DNA from: Rhodoferax sp. WC2427 | Lineage (GTDB): Bacteria > Pseudomonadota > Gammaproteobacteria > Burkholderiales > Burkholderiaceae_C | Length of the DNA stretch: 64,000 nucleotides | Direction of reading: 5' to 3' | Assembly: GCF_040822085.1 (NCBI RefSeq) | Contig: NZ_CP162006.1 | Coordinates: 3,162,001-3,226,000 of the forward strand | In this document: one piece after another, positions 25,600 to 33,937 of the stretch | Position numbering within the stretch: the first letter of the stretch is position 1 | How the letters are laid out: each line of letters begins with the position of its first letter | Made by a program: the position numbers and the translations under genes | The notes under the pieces: model-generated | What the model saw: the letters and a program-made list of their open reading frames with translations, nothing else | The model's database searches: none | Told to the model about the DNA's origin: nothing

Positions 25600-27306
25600 A
25601 TGAACCCCAAAATGGAATACGACCTCGTCGTCGTCGGCTCCGGCGCAGCCGGCCTGGCCACCGCCATCACCGCCCGCAAGCGCGGCCTGGATGTGGTGGT
25701 GCTGGAGAAAGAACCCGTCTTCGGCGGCACCACCGCGCTGTCGGGTGGCGTGCTGTGGATCCCGCTGGGCCCGCATGGCCGCAAGCAAAACCCGGCCGAC
25801 ACCCTGGACGCCGTGCGCACCTACATGCAGCAGGAAACCGGCAAGTTCTATGACGCCGCAGCGGTCGAGGCCTTTTTGGCCCAGGGCCCGAAGATGGTGG
25901 AGTTCTTCGAGCGCGAAACCGCCGCCCAGTTCATCCCTACCATGTACCCCGACTACCACCCCGACGCGCCCGGCGGCGTGGACCTGGGTCGCTCCATCCT
26001 GGCCGCGCCCTACGACATCCGCGGCCTGGGCAAGGACATGGCGCGCCTGAAGCCGCCGCTGAAAACCATCACTTTCATCGGCATGATGTTCAACTCGTCC
26101 AACGCCGACCTGAAGCACTTCTTCCAGGCCACCAAGTCGCTGACCTCGTTCGTCTACGTGGCCAAACGCCTTGTCACGCACCTGAAAGAGCTGGCGCAGT
26201 ACGGGCGCGGCATCCAGGTCACCAGCGGCAACGCGCTGGCAGCCCGCCTGGCCCAGTCGGCGCTGGACCTGGGCATCCCCATCCTGACCAGCACCCCGGT
26301 GCGCGAAGTCACCCTGTTCGACGGCCGCGCCACCGGTGTGCTGGCCGACGGCCCCGACGGCCCCTGCCGCATCACCGCCCGCCAAGGCGTGGTGCTGGCC
26401 TGCGGCGGCTTTCCGCAAGACATCCAGCGCATCGCCAAGGCCTACCCGCACCTGCAACGCGGCGGCGAACACCTGTCGCCCACGCCCCTGGGCAATACCG
26501 GCGACGGCGTGGCCATGGCCGAAAAACTGGGTGCCACGGTGGACATCCGCTTCGAGGACAGTGCCGCCTGGATGCCGGTCTCGCGCGTGCCCTACCGCGA
26601 CGGCACCTTTGGCGTGTTCCCGCACCTGCTGGACCGCTACAAGCCCGGCATCATCGGCGTGCTGCGCAACGGCCAGCGATTCACCAACGAATCCAACTCG
26701 TACCACGACGTGGGCGCGGCCCTGGTGCGCGCCTGCGCGGGCCAGCGGGACACCGCCATGTGGCTCATCTGCGACAAGCCCACCATCGCCAAGTACGGCC
26801 TGGGCTACGCCAAGCCCGCGCCCATACCGCTGGGCGGCCACCTGCGCAGCGGCTACCTGGTCAAGGGCAACACCCTGGCCGAGCTGGCGGCCAACGCCGG
26901 TATCGACCCCGCCGGACTGGAGCAGACCGTGCGCCACTACAACAGCGGCGCGGTGCGCGGCGAAGACCCGGCCTTCCACCGCGGCAGCACCAGCTTCAAC
27001 CGCTACCTGGCCGACCCCGACCACCAACCCAACCCCTGCGTGGCCCCGGTGCAGACCGGCCCGTTTTACGCGCTCAAGGTGGTGATGGGCGACCTGGGCA
27101 CCTTCGACGGTATCCAGACCAGCGTGGTGGGCGAGGTGCTCAAGCGCGACGGCACGGCGATTGCCGGCCTGTACGCCGTGGGCAACGACCGCGCCAGCGT
27201 GATGGGCGGCAAGTACCCCGGCGCAGGCATCACCCACGGGCCCAACATGACGTTTGGCTTCATCACCGGCAACCACATCGCCGACCTGGCGGGAGCCGTC
27301 CAATGA
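25600..27306 (+). CDS. KstD-like FAD-dependent dehydrogenase 1
   Basis: Flavoprotein of about 568 residues of the 3-ketosteroid delta-1-dehydrogenase / fumarate-reductase-like family. GSGAAGLATAITARKRGLDV, then VVLEKE and FGGTTALSGGVLWIP form the FAD site. LACGGFPQDIQRI and GLYAVGNDRASVMGGKYPGA, then GITHGPNMTFGFITG close it. The family inserts a C=C next to a ketone in six-membered rings (steroids, 4-oxocyclohexanecarboxylate). Two paralogues lie at 30491-32188 and 33938-35653. The end overlaps the NIPSNAP start by 4 bp. The substrate is unknown; a steroid is unlikely since no other steroid genes adjoin. Confidence 0.88.
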   Translation: MNPKMEYDLVVVGSGAAGLATAITARKRGLDVVVLEKEPVFGGTTALSGGVLWIPLGPHGRKQNPADTLDAVRTYMQQETGKFYDAAAVEAFLAQGPKMVEFFERETAAQFIPTMYPDYHPDAPGGVDLGRSILAAPYDIRGLGKDMARLKPPLKTITFIGMMFNSSNADLKHFFQATKSLTSFVYVAKRLVTHLKELAQYGRGIQVTSGNALAARLAQSALDLGIPILTSTPVREVTLFDGRATGVLADGPDGPCRITARQGVVLACGGFPQDIQRIAKAYPHLQRGGEHLSPTPLGNTGDGVAMAEKLGATVDIRFEDSAAWMPVSRVPYRDGTFGVFPHLLDRYKPGIIGVLRNGQRFTNESNSYHDVGAALVRACAGQRDTAMWLICDKPTIAKYGLGYAKPAPIPLGGHLRSGYLVKGNTLAELAANAGIDPAGLEQTVRHYNSGAVRGEDPAFHRGSTSFNRYLADPDHQPNPCVAPVQTGPFYALKVVMGDLGTFDGIQTSVVGEVLKRDGTAIAGLYAVGNDRASVMGGKYPGAGITHGPNMTFGFITGNHIADLAGAVQ

Positions 27307-27641
27307 CGACCGCCAAGCCGCTGATCGACCACCGCACCTACACCATCGCGCTGCGCAAGATGCCGGAGTTTCTGGAGGTGTTCAACCGCCTGGCCATGCC
27401 CATCCTGATGGAGACCCTGGGCCACCCGGTGGGCTTCTACACCAGCCTGGTGGGGCCGCAAAACCAGTTTGTGCACCTCTGGGCCTACGACGACCTGGCC
27501 GACTACGAGCGCCGCTGCTTCGCCCGCGACACCCACCCCCACTTCGGGGCCTACCTGGCGGCCTCGGGGCACTTGATCACCGCACAGGAGACGCGGCTGG
27601 TGAAGGCGGTGCCGATGGCCGTTTTTTCTGGCGCTATTTGA
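27303..27641 (+). CDS. NIPSNAP-family protein, single domain
   Basis: Dimeric ferredoxin-fold protein of about 112 residues: IDHRTYTIALRKMPEFLEVF, then GHPVGFYTSLVGPQNQFVHL, WAYDDLADYERR. It overlaps the FAD dehydrogenase stop (ATGA). NIPSNAP domains recur in catabolic clusters beside flavin enzymes and may act as small isomerase- or decarboxylase-like partners; the role is not established. A second, double-domain version lies at 29792-30418. Confidence 0.88.
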   Translation: MTTAKPLIDHRTYTIALRKMPEFLEVFNRLAMPILMETLGHPVGFYTSLVGPQNQFVHLWAYDDLADYERRCFARDTHPHFGAYLAASGHLITAQETRLVKAVPMAVFSGAI

Positions 27642-27702
27642 TTTATAGCTGCTCACGCTGATGGAATGGACGCAGGACGGTCAATCGGCTTATAAATCCG
27701 CG
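27638..27702. repeat. Dispersed hairpin repeat, copy 8 (reverse orientation)
   Basis: TTATAGCTGCTCACGCTGAT, then GGAATGGACGCAGGACGG and TTATAAATCC. It overlaps the NIPSNAP stop. The rest of the 27642-27914 gap is unusually AT-rich (to about 27850) and holds no gene I can see. Confidence 0.7.
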
Positions 27703-27914
27703 TAAAAAAAAGCCAATACCGACCCAATCTGCCCAGGGCCGAATACCCAATTCCATTTGCGCCATCTAGATACAAACCTTAATAGACTTTAGGTGAAACT
27801 AAAGTTACTGTTAGTTACTAATTCAGGTAGCCAACAGCCGATCCACAAAAGCGACCGCGATGTGATGCGATTTACGGAGTAAGCACCCAAACAAGAAATA
27901 ATTGGAGAGCAAAA

Positions 27915-28973
27915 TTGTCGTATGAATCGCGCCCCACGGACAGCATCGTCAACAACTCTTGGGCTTACAGCCTGATCAACAGTATTGCCTTTCACCCGTC
28001 GGAAAATTTATTTTGCGCGGCATTTTCATCGGTCAGCCAGTTGATTAACTTCAAGGTCGACCGTTTCGGGCAAGCCCGCGTCAGCCAGGTCATCAAAAAT
28101 CCCGAAGCGCTTCTGGACGGGCCACAGCATGTGGTTTTCTCGCCGGATGGGCAGAAAATCATTGCGGTCAATTGGAGCAGTGAAACCTTCACCATTTACC
28201 AGCGCGAAGCCGACCAGCGGTATGCCACCGTGCCCATCGCCTGCATTCCGTTTCCCACGCCGTTGCAGGGCTTCAAACCCCATGGCATGGACGTTTCACC
28301 GTCTGGCAAACTGCTGGCGGTGGCCTTTGGTTGGACATCCACCCACCCCAAAGCCATCGGCCTTTTCAGGTTTGACAGTGCAGGCCCATCGATGCAGTTG
28401 CTCGATTGGATCCCGGATGATCGCTTGCCCGGCGTACCCAAAGGCATCGCCTTTTCTCCAGACGAGAGCAGTCTGCTGGTGACCTACGCCGACCTGAATA
28501 GCATCTGCATTTACGCCATAGACCGTGTCACGGGCCAGCTCAACCAGGCGCCCACACAAACCTTCGAAGGCGAAAGCACCCGGTTGTTCCGCCCGGAGGA
28601 CATCAAGGTGGCGCGCGACGGCCACAGCATTACCGTGTCGAACAGCAACGCCGACTGCGTCAGCTCGTATGCTTTTGACGCCACCCACAACCGCATCCTG
28701 CAACAGACGCCGACGCAGGAGCTGGCAAATCCCGATGCCCACCTGCGGTTTCCGCACGGCATTGCGTTTTCGCCGAATGGCGCGCTGCTGGTGGTCAGCC
28801 AATTTGGCCCGCTGCCGGTCACCAGCAACGGCGACATCATTTTTGGCAAAGAAACGCCCCGCAACCAGGCCAAGATCAATATCTACCGGCACCGGCAATC
28901 GCACCCGGCCCTGCAAGGTTCCGACTGGCGCCGGTCGTGGTCTTCGCTGATGCGCCTGGTGGGTCCGCGCTAA
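27915..28973 (+). CDS. Beta-propeller (lactonase / YncE-like) protein
   Basis: Protein of about 352 residues with repeating blade motifs: IAFHPSENLF, VVFSPDGQKIIAVNW, MDVSPSGKLLAVAFGW, IAFSPDESSLLVTYAD, IKVARDGHSITVSNSN and IAFSPNGALLVVSQFG. This is the six- or seven-bladed YVTN/6-phosphogluconolactonase-like fold. The start is a TTG at 27915 behind GGAGAGC, giving MSYESRPTDSIVNN. No signal peptide is seen. Base composition around its 5' end is lower in GC than the flanks. It converges on the TIM-barrel gene with a 4 bp overlap. Hydrolysis of a lactone from the FAD/SDR steps is possible, but the fold is also used for binding only. Confidence 0.78.
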   Translation: MSYESRPTDSIVNNSWAYSLINSIAFHPSENLFCAAFSSVSQLINFKVDRFGQARVSQVIKNPEALLDGPQHVVFSPDGQKIIAVNWSSETFTIYQREADQRYATVPIACIPFPTPLQGFKPHGMDVSPSGKLLAVAFGWTSTHPKAIGLFRFDSAGPSMQLLDWIPDDRLPGVPKGIAFSPDESSLLVTYADLNSICIYAIDRVTGQLNQAPTQTFEGESTRLFRPEDIKVARDGHSITVSNSNADCVSSYAFDATHNRILQQTPTQELANPDAHLRFPHGIAFSPNGALLVVSQFGPLPVTSNGDIIFGKETPRNQAKINIYRHRQSHPALQGSDWRRSWSSLMRLVGPR

Positions 28974-29782
28974 TTTACCGCCTCCAGCAACCGGCGCGAC
29001 GCCGCCAGCGCCTGGCGCGCCCACTCCACATCGCCCACCTGGGCGGCCCGTACCTGGTGTGGCACTTCCACGCTGACGGGCACGTCGGCGGGCAGCGCGG
29101 CAAAGATGGCGGCGGGGTCAATTCCACCCTCGCCCGGCAGCAGGCGCTCGCAGCGGGCGGTGTGGATCATTTGCTCTACCGTGAAATTTTTGCCTGCCGG
29201 GGCGTCGCAAATCTGCGCGTAGTGCAGCAGGCCGGGCGGCAAGGCGCGCAGGTCGTCCAGCGTGGTGTGGGAGCGGGCCACGTGCAGGGCATCGACCAGG
29301 ATGCCCGCATTGGCCGGGCTGCCCGCGGCCCGCACGGTGCGCAGGGCGGCCTGGGCATCGGGCACCGCCGTCCAGGGCATGAACTCCAGATCGGCCGTCA
29401 AGCCGTAGGGCTGCAGCAACGCGCACAGCCGGGCGTAGTTGTCGGCCAGGCGCGCCAGGTCGGTATCGTCCCCGGCCACTAGCACGGCACGGGCCCGCAG
29501 CGCAGCGGCGGCTTCGAACATGGGCAGGTAGGCCTGCGGGTCAAACGCGGCATCGATGCGGACGATCTCGATGTCGAACACGCCCACCCCGGTGTCGCGC
29601 TGCGCCGCCAGGGTTTCACGCAGGATGGCGGCATCGCCCAGCAAGGGCTGGTACGGCGCGCCGGGTGCATTGGGGCGCAGGCGCAGGCCCACATGGCCGT
29701 AGCCCAGTTGGGCGGCGGCGGCCAGCATCTGCGGCGGGGTGAGGTTGGCGGCAGTGAGGTAGGCGAGGGAGTAGCTGCGCAT
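28970..29782 (-). CDS. Xylose-isomerase-like TIM barrel (sugar isomerase / dehydratase family)
   Basis: Protein of about 270 residues of the AP-endonuclease-2 / xylose isomerase fold. Candidate metal residues fall where expected: E133 in DLEFMPW, D164 and H167 in LVDALHVARS, Q190-D193 in QICDAP and E239 in VSVEVP, with LPGEGGID before the last strand. Relatives include inosose dehydratase IolE and 3-dehydroshikimate dehydratase. With the AroE-like and KstD-like genes beside it, ring dehydration leading to an aromatic product is attractive but unproven. It is the last gene of the iclR-FAD-NIPSNAP-TIM operon, 9 bp after the NIPSNAP gene. Confidence 0.82.
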   Translation of the reverse strand: MRSYSLAYLTAANLTPPQMLAAAAQLGYGHVGLRLRPNAPGAPYQPLLGDAAILRETLAAQRDTGVGVFDIEIVRIDAAFDPQAYLPMFEAAAALRARAVLVAGDDTDLARLADNYARLCALLQPYGLTADLEFMPWTAVPDAQAALRTVRAAGSPANAGILVDALHVARSHTTLDDLRALPPGLLHYAQICDAPAGKNFTVEQMIHTARCERLLPGEGGIDPAAIFAALPADVPVSVEVPHQVRAAQVGDVEWARQALAASRRLLEAVN

Positions 29783-29791
29783 GGCCGTTCC

Positions 29792-30418
29792 TTATTTCAA
29801 GGGCGATACCGCGGTGGGTAGGGCGATGGTGGAGAACATGTTGGTGGTCAGGTGCGCAGGCCCGCCCTTGGGGGGCCAGATGCCCTGGGCCACCGCGTCG
29901 GCGCGGGCCTTGCTGCGCGCGTCCAGCGTGGGGTAGGCCCAGATGTTGGTGAAGCGCAGCGGCCCGTCCAGCGCCACCATGGCCACCACGCAAGGCGACA
30001 GGGCTTCGCGCGGTGGCACATACTGTTCCCACAGGTCGATGGTGGCCTGCACGCCGCCCGGCTTGATGCCGTAGGTGCGGATCTCGTACACCGGGCCGGT
30101 GATGCCCGATTCGGCCGAGGGGCGCACCGGTTTCATCCACGGAAAGCCTTTGTAGCTGTGCACTTCCAGGCTCTGGAAGATGCTGGCGCAGCCAAACGCG
30201 TCGGCGCTTTGCTGCGTGCGGCCACGCTCTTTTTGCAGCGCGGCCAGGTCGGCAAAGCCGCGCAAGACAACCATCTGGTTGAGCTGGCCGATGTCGGTGA
30301 ACCAGCAGCCCAGCAGTTCGCCGCTGGCGTCCTCCGCGCTGGCAAAAGCCTGCACGTTGGTGGCGGCCTGGCCTGCGGTGCCGAAAGGCAGGGTCATGGT
30401 GGCGAGTTCGTAGTACAT
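29792..30418 (-). CDS. NIPSNAP-family protein, tandem domains
   Basis: About 208 residues made of two NIPSNAP domains. The first (1-100: MYYELATMTLPFGTAGQAAT, GCWFTDIGQLNQMVVLRGFA) is followed by a second (about 108-205: GPVYEIRTYGIKPGGVQATI, RFTNIWAYPTLDARSKAR). The FTDIGQLNQMV and FTNIWAYPTL strands mark the same position in each. It follows FAD dehydrogenase 2 by about 72 bp containing a repeat, on the same strand, and precedes the TIM barrel. The role is unknown, as for the single-domain copy. Confidence 0.87.
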   Translation of the reverse strand: MYYELATMTLPFGTAGQAATNVQAFASAEDASGELLGCWFTDIGQLNQMVVLRGFADLAALQKERGRTQQSADAFGCASIFQSLEVHSYKGFPWMKPVRPSAESGITGPVYEIRTYGIKPGGVQATIDLWEQYVPPREALSPCVVAMVALDGPLRFTNIWAYPTLDARSKARADAVAQGIWPPKGGPAHLTTNMFSTIALPTAVSPLK

Positions 30419-30430
30419 GGTGAAAGTCCT

Positions 30431-30497
30431 TGGTTGCTATGGAATAAAGAGCTGCTTACGCTGATGGAATAAGCGCTGGAGGCCTATTTTTTATAAA
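30431..30497. repeat. Dispersed hairpin repeat, copy 9 (reverse), supplying a stop codon
   Basis: AGCTGCTTACGCTGATGGAA, then TAAGCGCTGGAGGCCTATTT and TTATAAA. The TAA stop of FAD dehydrogenase 2 (30491-30493) and its last codons lie in the T/A-rich end of this copy. Confidence 0.7.
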
Positions 30498-32188
30498 TTG
30501 ACGCCAGCTGCGTGGTGGGCGGCTATGAAGCCGAACGTCATCGCCGGGCCCAGCGTGATGCCGCCGCTGGGGTAGGTGCCGCCCATCACGCTGTGCATGT
30601 CGTTGCCGCCCGCGTACAGGCCGGGGATAGGTTGGCTATGTGCGTCCAGCACCTGGGCGCTGGCGTTGGCGCGCAGCCCGGCGAAGGTGCCCAGGCTGCC
30701 GGGGACCACCTTCACGGCGTAGAACGGACCCCGGACCAATGGGGCCATGCAGGGGTTGGAGTAGCCACTGGCTGCGTCGCCTTGCACCTTGTTGTAGGGG
30801 GTGTCGCCTTTGGCGAAGTCGGCATCCACGCCCGCCAGCGCCTGCTGGTTGTAGCGCGCCACCGTGGCTTGCAAGCCTGCTGCGTCGATGCCGCAGGCCC
30901 GTGCCAGATCGGCCAGGGTGTTGCCGCGCTGCAGGTAGCCGTTGCGCAGCATCGCGCCCATGGGCATAGGGGCCGGTTTGACGGCGCCCAGGCCGTAGTG
31001 GCGGATGAAAGCGTGGTCGCACACCAGCCAGGCCTGCACGGGCAATCCAGCGGGGGTGGCGGGCGTGGCGGCCAGCAGGCTGCTGACAAAGTCGTAATAG
31101 GAGTCGGCCTCGTTGGTGAAGCGCTGGCCTGCGGCGGTCACCGCGATCAGCCCCGGCTTGGCGCGCTCGACCAGGTGCGGGAAATGGGCTACCGAGCCAT
31201 CGGCACGTGGCACCAATGACACCGGGGCCAGGGCAGCAGCCTGCACCGCATCGCGCGCCACCTGGCCGCCCGCTGCCTCGCCCAGACGCAGGCCATCGCC
31301 GGTGTTGCCCCGCGAAGCGGCCGACCAGTGTTCCTGCCCGGTGGGCGCGTGCGGCAGCAGCTGTTTCTTGCGCGCCGCATCAAACGGAAAGCCACCGCAG
31401 GCCAGCACCACGCCGCAACGGGCCCCTACCTCCATACCATTCACCACCGCGCCGACCACCCTGCCCTGCTCCACCAGCAAACGCTGCGCCGGGCTGTTGG
31501 TGCGGATCTCCACACCCTGGGCAAAGGCCGATGCCGCCAGCCCGGCCACCAGCGCATTGCCGTTGACCAGCCGCATGCCGCGCCGGTAGCGCAGCAGGTC
31601 GGCGAAGTGGCGCAACACCAACTTAGTGACGTACCCCAGCGAGGCAGGCTTGCGCAGCGCATTGAAGAAATGCCGCAGCTCGGCCCCCGAGGCAATGCCC
31701 ATGCCCCACAGCGTGGTTTCCTGGAGCGGCGGTTTGAGCCGTGCCATCTGGGCACCCAGGCGGCGGCCATCAAACGGCGCAGCGCAGATCGAGCGCCCCC
31801 CCAGCGCCGCATGCGGGTTGCGGCCATGGAAATCGGGCACGCCATTGCCGTCGATGAACTGCAGAGCGGTCTGCGTGCGAAAGAACTCCACCATGCGCGG
31901 CCCGGCCTGCAGAAAAGCCTGCACCCGCGCCGCGTCAAACTGCGCACCCAGCTCTTGCTGCAGGTAGGCCGTAGGCGTGGCGATGTCCTCGGTGATGCCC
32001 GCGGCGGTGGCCAGCGGGTTGCGCGGCACCCACATCCAGCCGCCCGACCAGGCGGTGGTGCCGCCAAACTGCGGCTCTTTTTCCACCACCAGCACCTTCA
32101 GGCCCAGGTGGGCGGCGGTGACGGCGGCAGACAGGCCCCCGGCGCCGGAGCCGATGACCAACAGGTCGGTGTGTTCGGTGGCGGCCAT
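30491..32188 (-). CDS. KstD-like FAD-dependent dehydrogenase 2
   Basis: Flavoprotein of about 565 residues: GSGAGGLSAAVTAAHLGLKV, then LVVEKEPQFGGTTAWSGGWM form the dinucleotide site. LACGGFPFDAARKKQLLPHA and GLYAGGNDMHSVMGGTYPSG, then GITLGPAMTFGFIAA are the C-terminal FAD signature. MAATEHTDLLVIG at 32188 is chosen as start; the open frame upstream runs into the IclR gene in another phase. It is 2 bp after the IclR stop, so regulator and enzyme are in one operon. A different member of the same family as the copies at 25600 and 33938. Confidence 0.88.
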   Translation of the reverse strand: MAATEHTDLLVIGSGAGGLSAAVTAAHLGLKVLVVEKEPQFGGTTAWSGGWMWVPRNPLATAAGITEDIATPTAYLQQELGAQFDAARVQAFLQAGPRMVEFFRTQTALQFIDGNGVPDFHGRNPHAALGGRSICAAPFDGRRLGAQMARLKPPLQETTLWGMGIASGAELRHFFNALRKPASLGYVTKLVLRHFADLLRYRRGMRLVNGNALVAGLAASAFAQGVEIRTNSPAQRLLVEQGRVVGAVVNGMEVGARCGVVLACGGFPFDAARKKQLLPHAPTGQEHWSAASRGNTGDGLRLGEAAGGQVARDAVQAAALAPVSLVPRADGSVAHFPHLVERAKPGLIAVTAAGQRFTNEADSYYDFVSSLLAATPATPAGLPVQAWLVCDHAFIRHYGLGAVKPAPMPMGAMLRNGYLQRGNTLADLARACGIDAAGLQATVARYNQQALAGVDADFAKGDTPYNKVQGDAASGYSNPCMAPLVRGPFYAVKVVPGSLGTFAGLRANASAQVLDAHSQPIPGLYAGGNDMHSVMGGTYPSGGITLGPAMTFGFIAAHHAAGVNL

Positions 32189-32190
32189 GG

Positions 32191-33009
32191 TCAGGCGGAA
32201 TAGATTTTTTTCAGGCCCGCCGCCGCATTGGCCCGGGGCTGGTTGAAGAACGGCGAAGCCCCGCTGGCCGCGGCCAGCTGCGCCGCCAGCGACACCAGAT
32301 CGCCACCCAGGGCCTGCATGCGCTCCAGCGTGAAGCGGGCCGACGGCCCGGCGATGCTGATGGTGCCCAGGGCCTGGCCCGCCAGGCACACCGGGGCGGC
32401 CATGGCGTTGAGGCCGGGGGTGTAGGTTTCTTGGGTGAGGCTGTAGCCGCGCGCACGGGTGGCCTGCACCAGGGCCATCACCTCCTGCAGGGTCTTGGGG
32501 GCGTTGGGGCCGAACTCTTCCACCGGGCCCACGCCCTGCTGGGCCACCAGGGCCAGGGCATCGTCGTCGGCCAGGGTGGACAGCCAGGCCAGGCCGGAGG
32601 ACGAGCAGGAAATGCGCGCATCGCTGCCCATGTCGGGGTCGTAGCGCAGGCCCTGGCGGGCGCCCTGGGCACGGGCCACCCAGGTCAGGCGGTTGCCGTC
32701 CACCACGGCCAGACGCACCAGCTCGCCCGAGATCTCGGCCAGGCGGTCCAGCAGCGGCTGGGCGATGTCGACGATGCCGGTGTTGCTCAAAAAGCTCAGT
32801 CCCATGGACACCAGCTTGGTGGTCAGCAGGTAGTCACCGTGGTCGCGCGTCTGGCGCACGTAGCCGCAGCGGGCCAGGTCCACCAGCAGGCGGTGCACGG
32901 CGCTGCGCGGAATGTCGAGCCGGTCGGCAATGGCCGCCAGCTCCAGGCCACCGCCGTGCTGGGACAGCAGCTCCAGGATGGCGAGGGTTCTCTCTAAAAC
33001 ACCGTTCAT
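32191..33009 (-). CDS. IclR-family transcriptional regulator
   Basis: Protein of about 272 residues. The winged helix is LAILELLSQHGGGLELAAIA, then DRLDIPRSAVHRLLVDLARC. The effector domain contains GLAWLSTLADDDALALV and the GYSLTQETYTPGLNAMAAPV region typical of IclR. It is divergent from the AroE-like/FAD3 operon and is the first gene of its own operon with FAD2, NIPSNAP and TIM barrel, so it likely controls both. Effectors of IclR regulators in catabolic clusters are commonly aromatic or hydroaromatic acids. Confidence 0.92.
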   Translation of the reverse strand: MNGVLERTLAILELLSQHGGGLELAAIADRLDIPRSAVHRLLVDLARCGYVRQTRDHGDYLLTTKLVSMGLSFLSNTGIVDIAQPLLDRLAEISGELVRLAVVDGNRLTWVARAQGARQGLRYDPDMGSDARISCSSSGLAWLSTLADDDALALVAQQGVGPVEEFGPNAPKTLQEVMALVQATRARGYSLTQETYTPGLNAMAAPVCLAGQALGTISIAGPSARFTLERMQALGGDLVSLAAQLAAASGASPFFNQPRANAAAGLKKIYSA

Positions 33010-33054
33010 GGCTTGCTCGATTGTGTGTGGCGATGCTGCATCATACCAAAATCA

Positions 33055-33075
33055 GAATTTAATTCAATACTTGAA
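33055..33075. promoter_or_regulatory. Overlapping palindromes in the iclR-aroE-like promoter
   Basis: GAATTTAATTC (33055-33065) and TTCAATACTTGAA (33063-33075) are perfect inverted repeats sharing three bases, in an AT-rich gap between divergent genes. Binding by the IclR protein is the natural guess. Confidence 0.45.
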
Positions 33076-33141
33076 TACTATTCCACTTTTGACTATGATT
33101 CCGACATTCCAACCCAACTTTCACGTGAAGGAGACTTTTCC

Positions 33142-33936
33142 ATGACCGAACCCCTCAGCGGTGCCACCCGTATCCACTTCATCGTGGGCGACCCGATCGC
33201 CCAGGTGAAATCGCCCGCAGGCGTGACCCAGGCCCTGCAGGCCCAGGGACACAACGCCTATGTGGTTCCGGCCCACGTGGCACCGGCCCAATTGGCGGCC
33301 TGGGTCGACGGCGTCTCGCTGGCACAGAACGTGGACGGCATCATCGTCACCGTGCCGCACAAATTTGCCTGTTTTGACCTGTGCGCCACCACCTCGGACC
33401 GCGCCGCCTTCCTGCACACCGTGAACACCATGCGCCGCAACCCCGACGGTACCTGGCACGGCGACATGTTCGACGGCCTGGGCTTTGTGTCCGCCCTGCA
33501 AGACAACGGCTGCCAGCCCGAGGGCAAAAAGGCCCTGCTGGTCGGCGCAGGCGGCGCGGGCTCGGCGATTGCCCACGCGCTGGTGGTGGCCGGGGTGAGT
33601 GAGTTGGCCATCTTCGATGCCGACACCGCCCGTCGCACCACCCTGGTAGACCGCCTGGCGGGCCTGGGCCGCTGCGCCGTCACCCACGGCAGCGCCGACC
33701 CCACCGGGTTTGACATCGTGCTCAACGCCACGCCGGTGGGCATGCAAGAGGGCGATCCGTACCCGCTGGATGCCGACAAGCTCCAGAGCAGCATGTTTGT
33801 CGGCTGCGTGATCACCGCGCCCGCCATCACGCCGCTGATCGCCGCTGCCCGTGCCAAGGGCTGCGGCACCATGACCGGGGCCCACATGTTTGCCCGGGTG
33901 CGCGACCTGATGGTGAACTTCTTGCTGGAGAAGTGA
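33142..33936 (+). CDS. AroE-like shikimate/quinate dehydrogenase family protein
   Basis: Protein of about 264 residues: substrate domain with VGDPIAQVKSP and VTVPHK, then an NAD(P) fold with GAGGAGSAIAHAL at 135 and NATPVGM. Compared with AroE, Lys74, Asn95 and Asp111 are present. The first Ser of the HSxSP motif is Val22, and the C-terminal Gln is replaced by His248 (GAHMF). So a biosynthetic shikimate role is unlikely and a related carboxylated cyclohexanol substrate is expected. AAGGAG precedes the ATG at 33142; the open frame from 33013 runs through promoter sequence. The stop is 1 bp before FAD dehydrogenase 3. Confidence 0.86.
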   Translation: MTEPLSGATRIHFIVGDPIAQVKSPAGVTQALQAQGHNAYVVPAHVAPAQLAAWVDGVSLAQNVDGIIVTVPHKFACFDLCATTSDRAAFLHTVNTMRRNPDGTWHGDMFDGLGFVSALQDNGCQPEGKKALLVGAGGAGSAIAHALVVAGVSELAIFDADTARRTTLVDRLAGLGRCAVTHGSADPTGFDIVLNATPVGMQEGDPYPLDADKLQSSMFVGCVITAPAITPLIAAARAKGCGTMTGAHMFARVRDLMVNFLLEK

Positions 33937-33937
33937 G

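Noticed and set aside
25600..27306. Steroid degradation locus
   Set aside because: KstD-like proteins alone are not enough; no ring-cleavage, side-chain or sterol uptake genes are present, and AroE-like, NIPSNAP and TIM-barrel partners point elsewhere.
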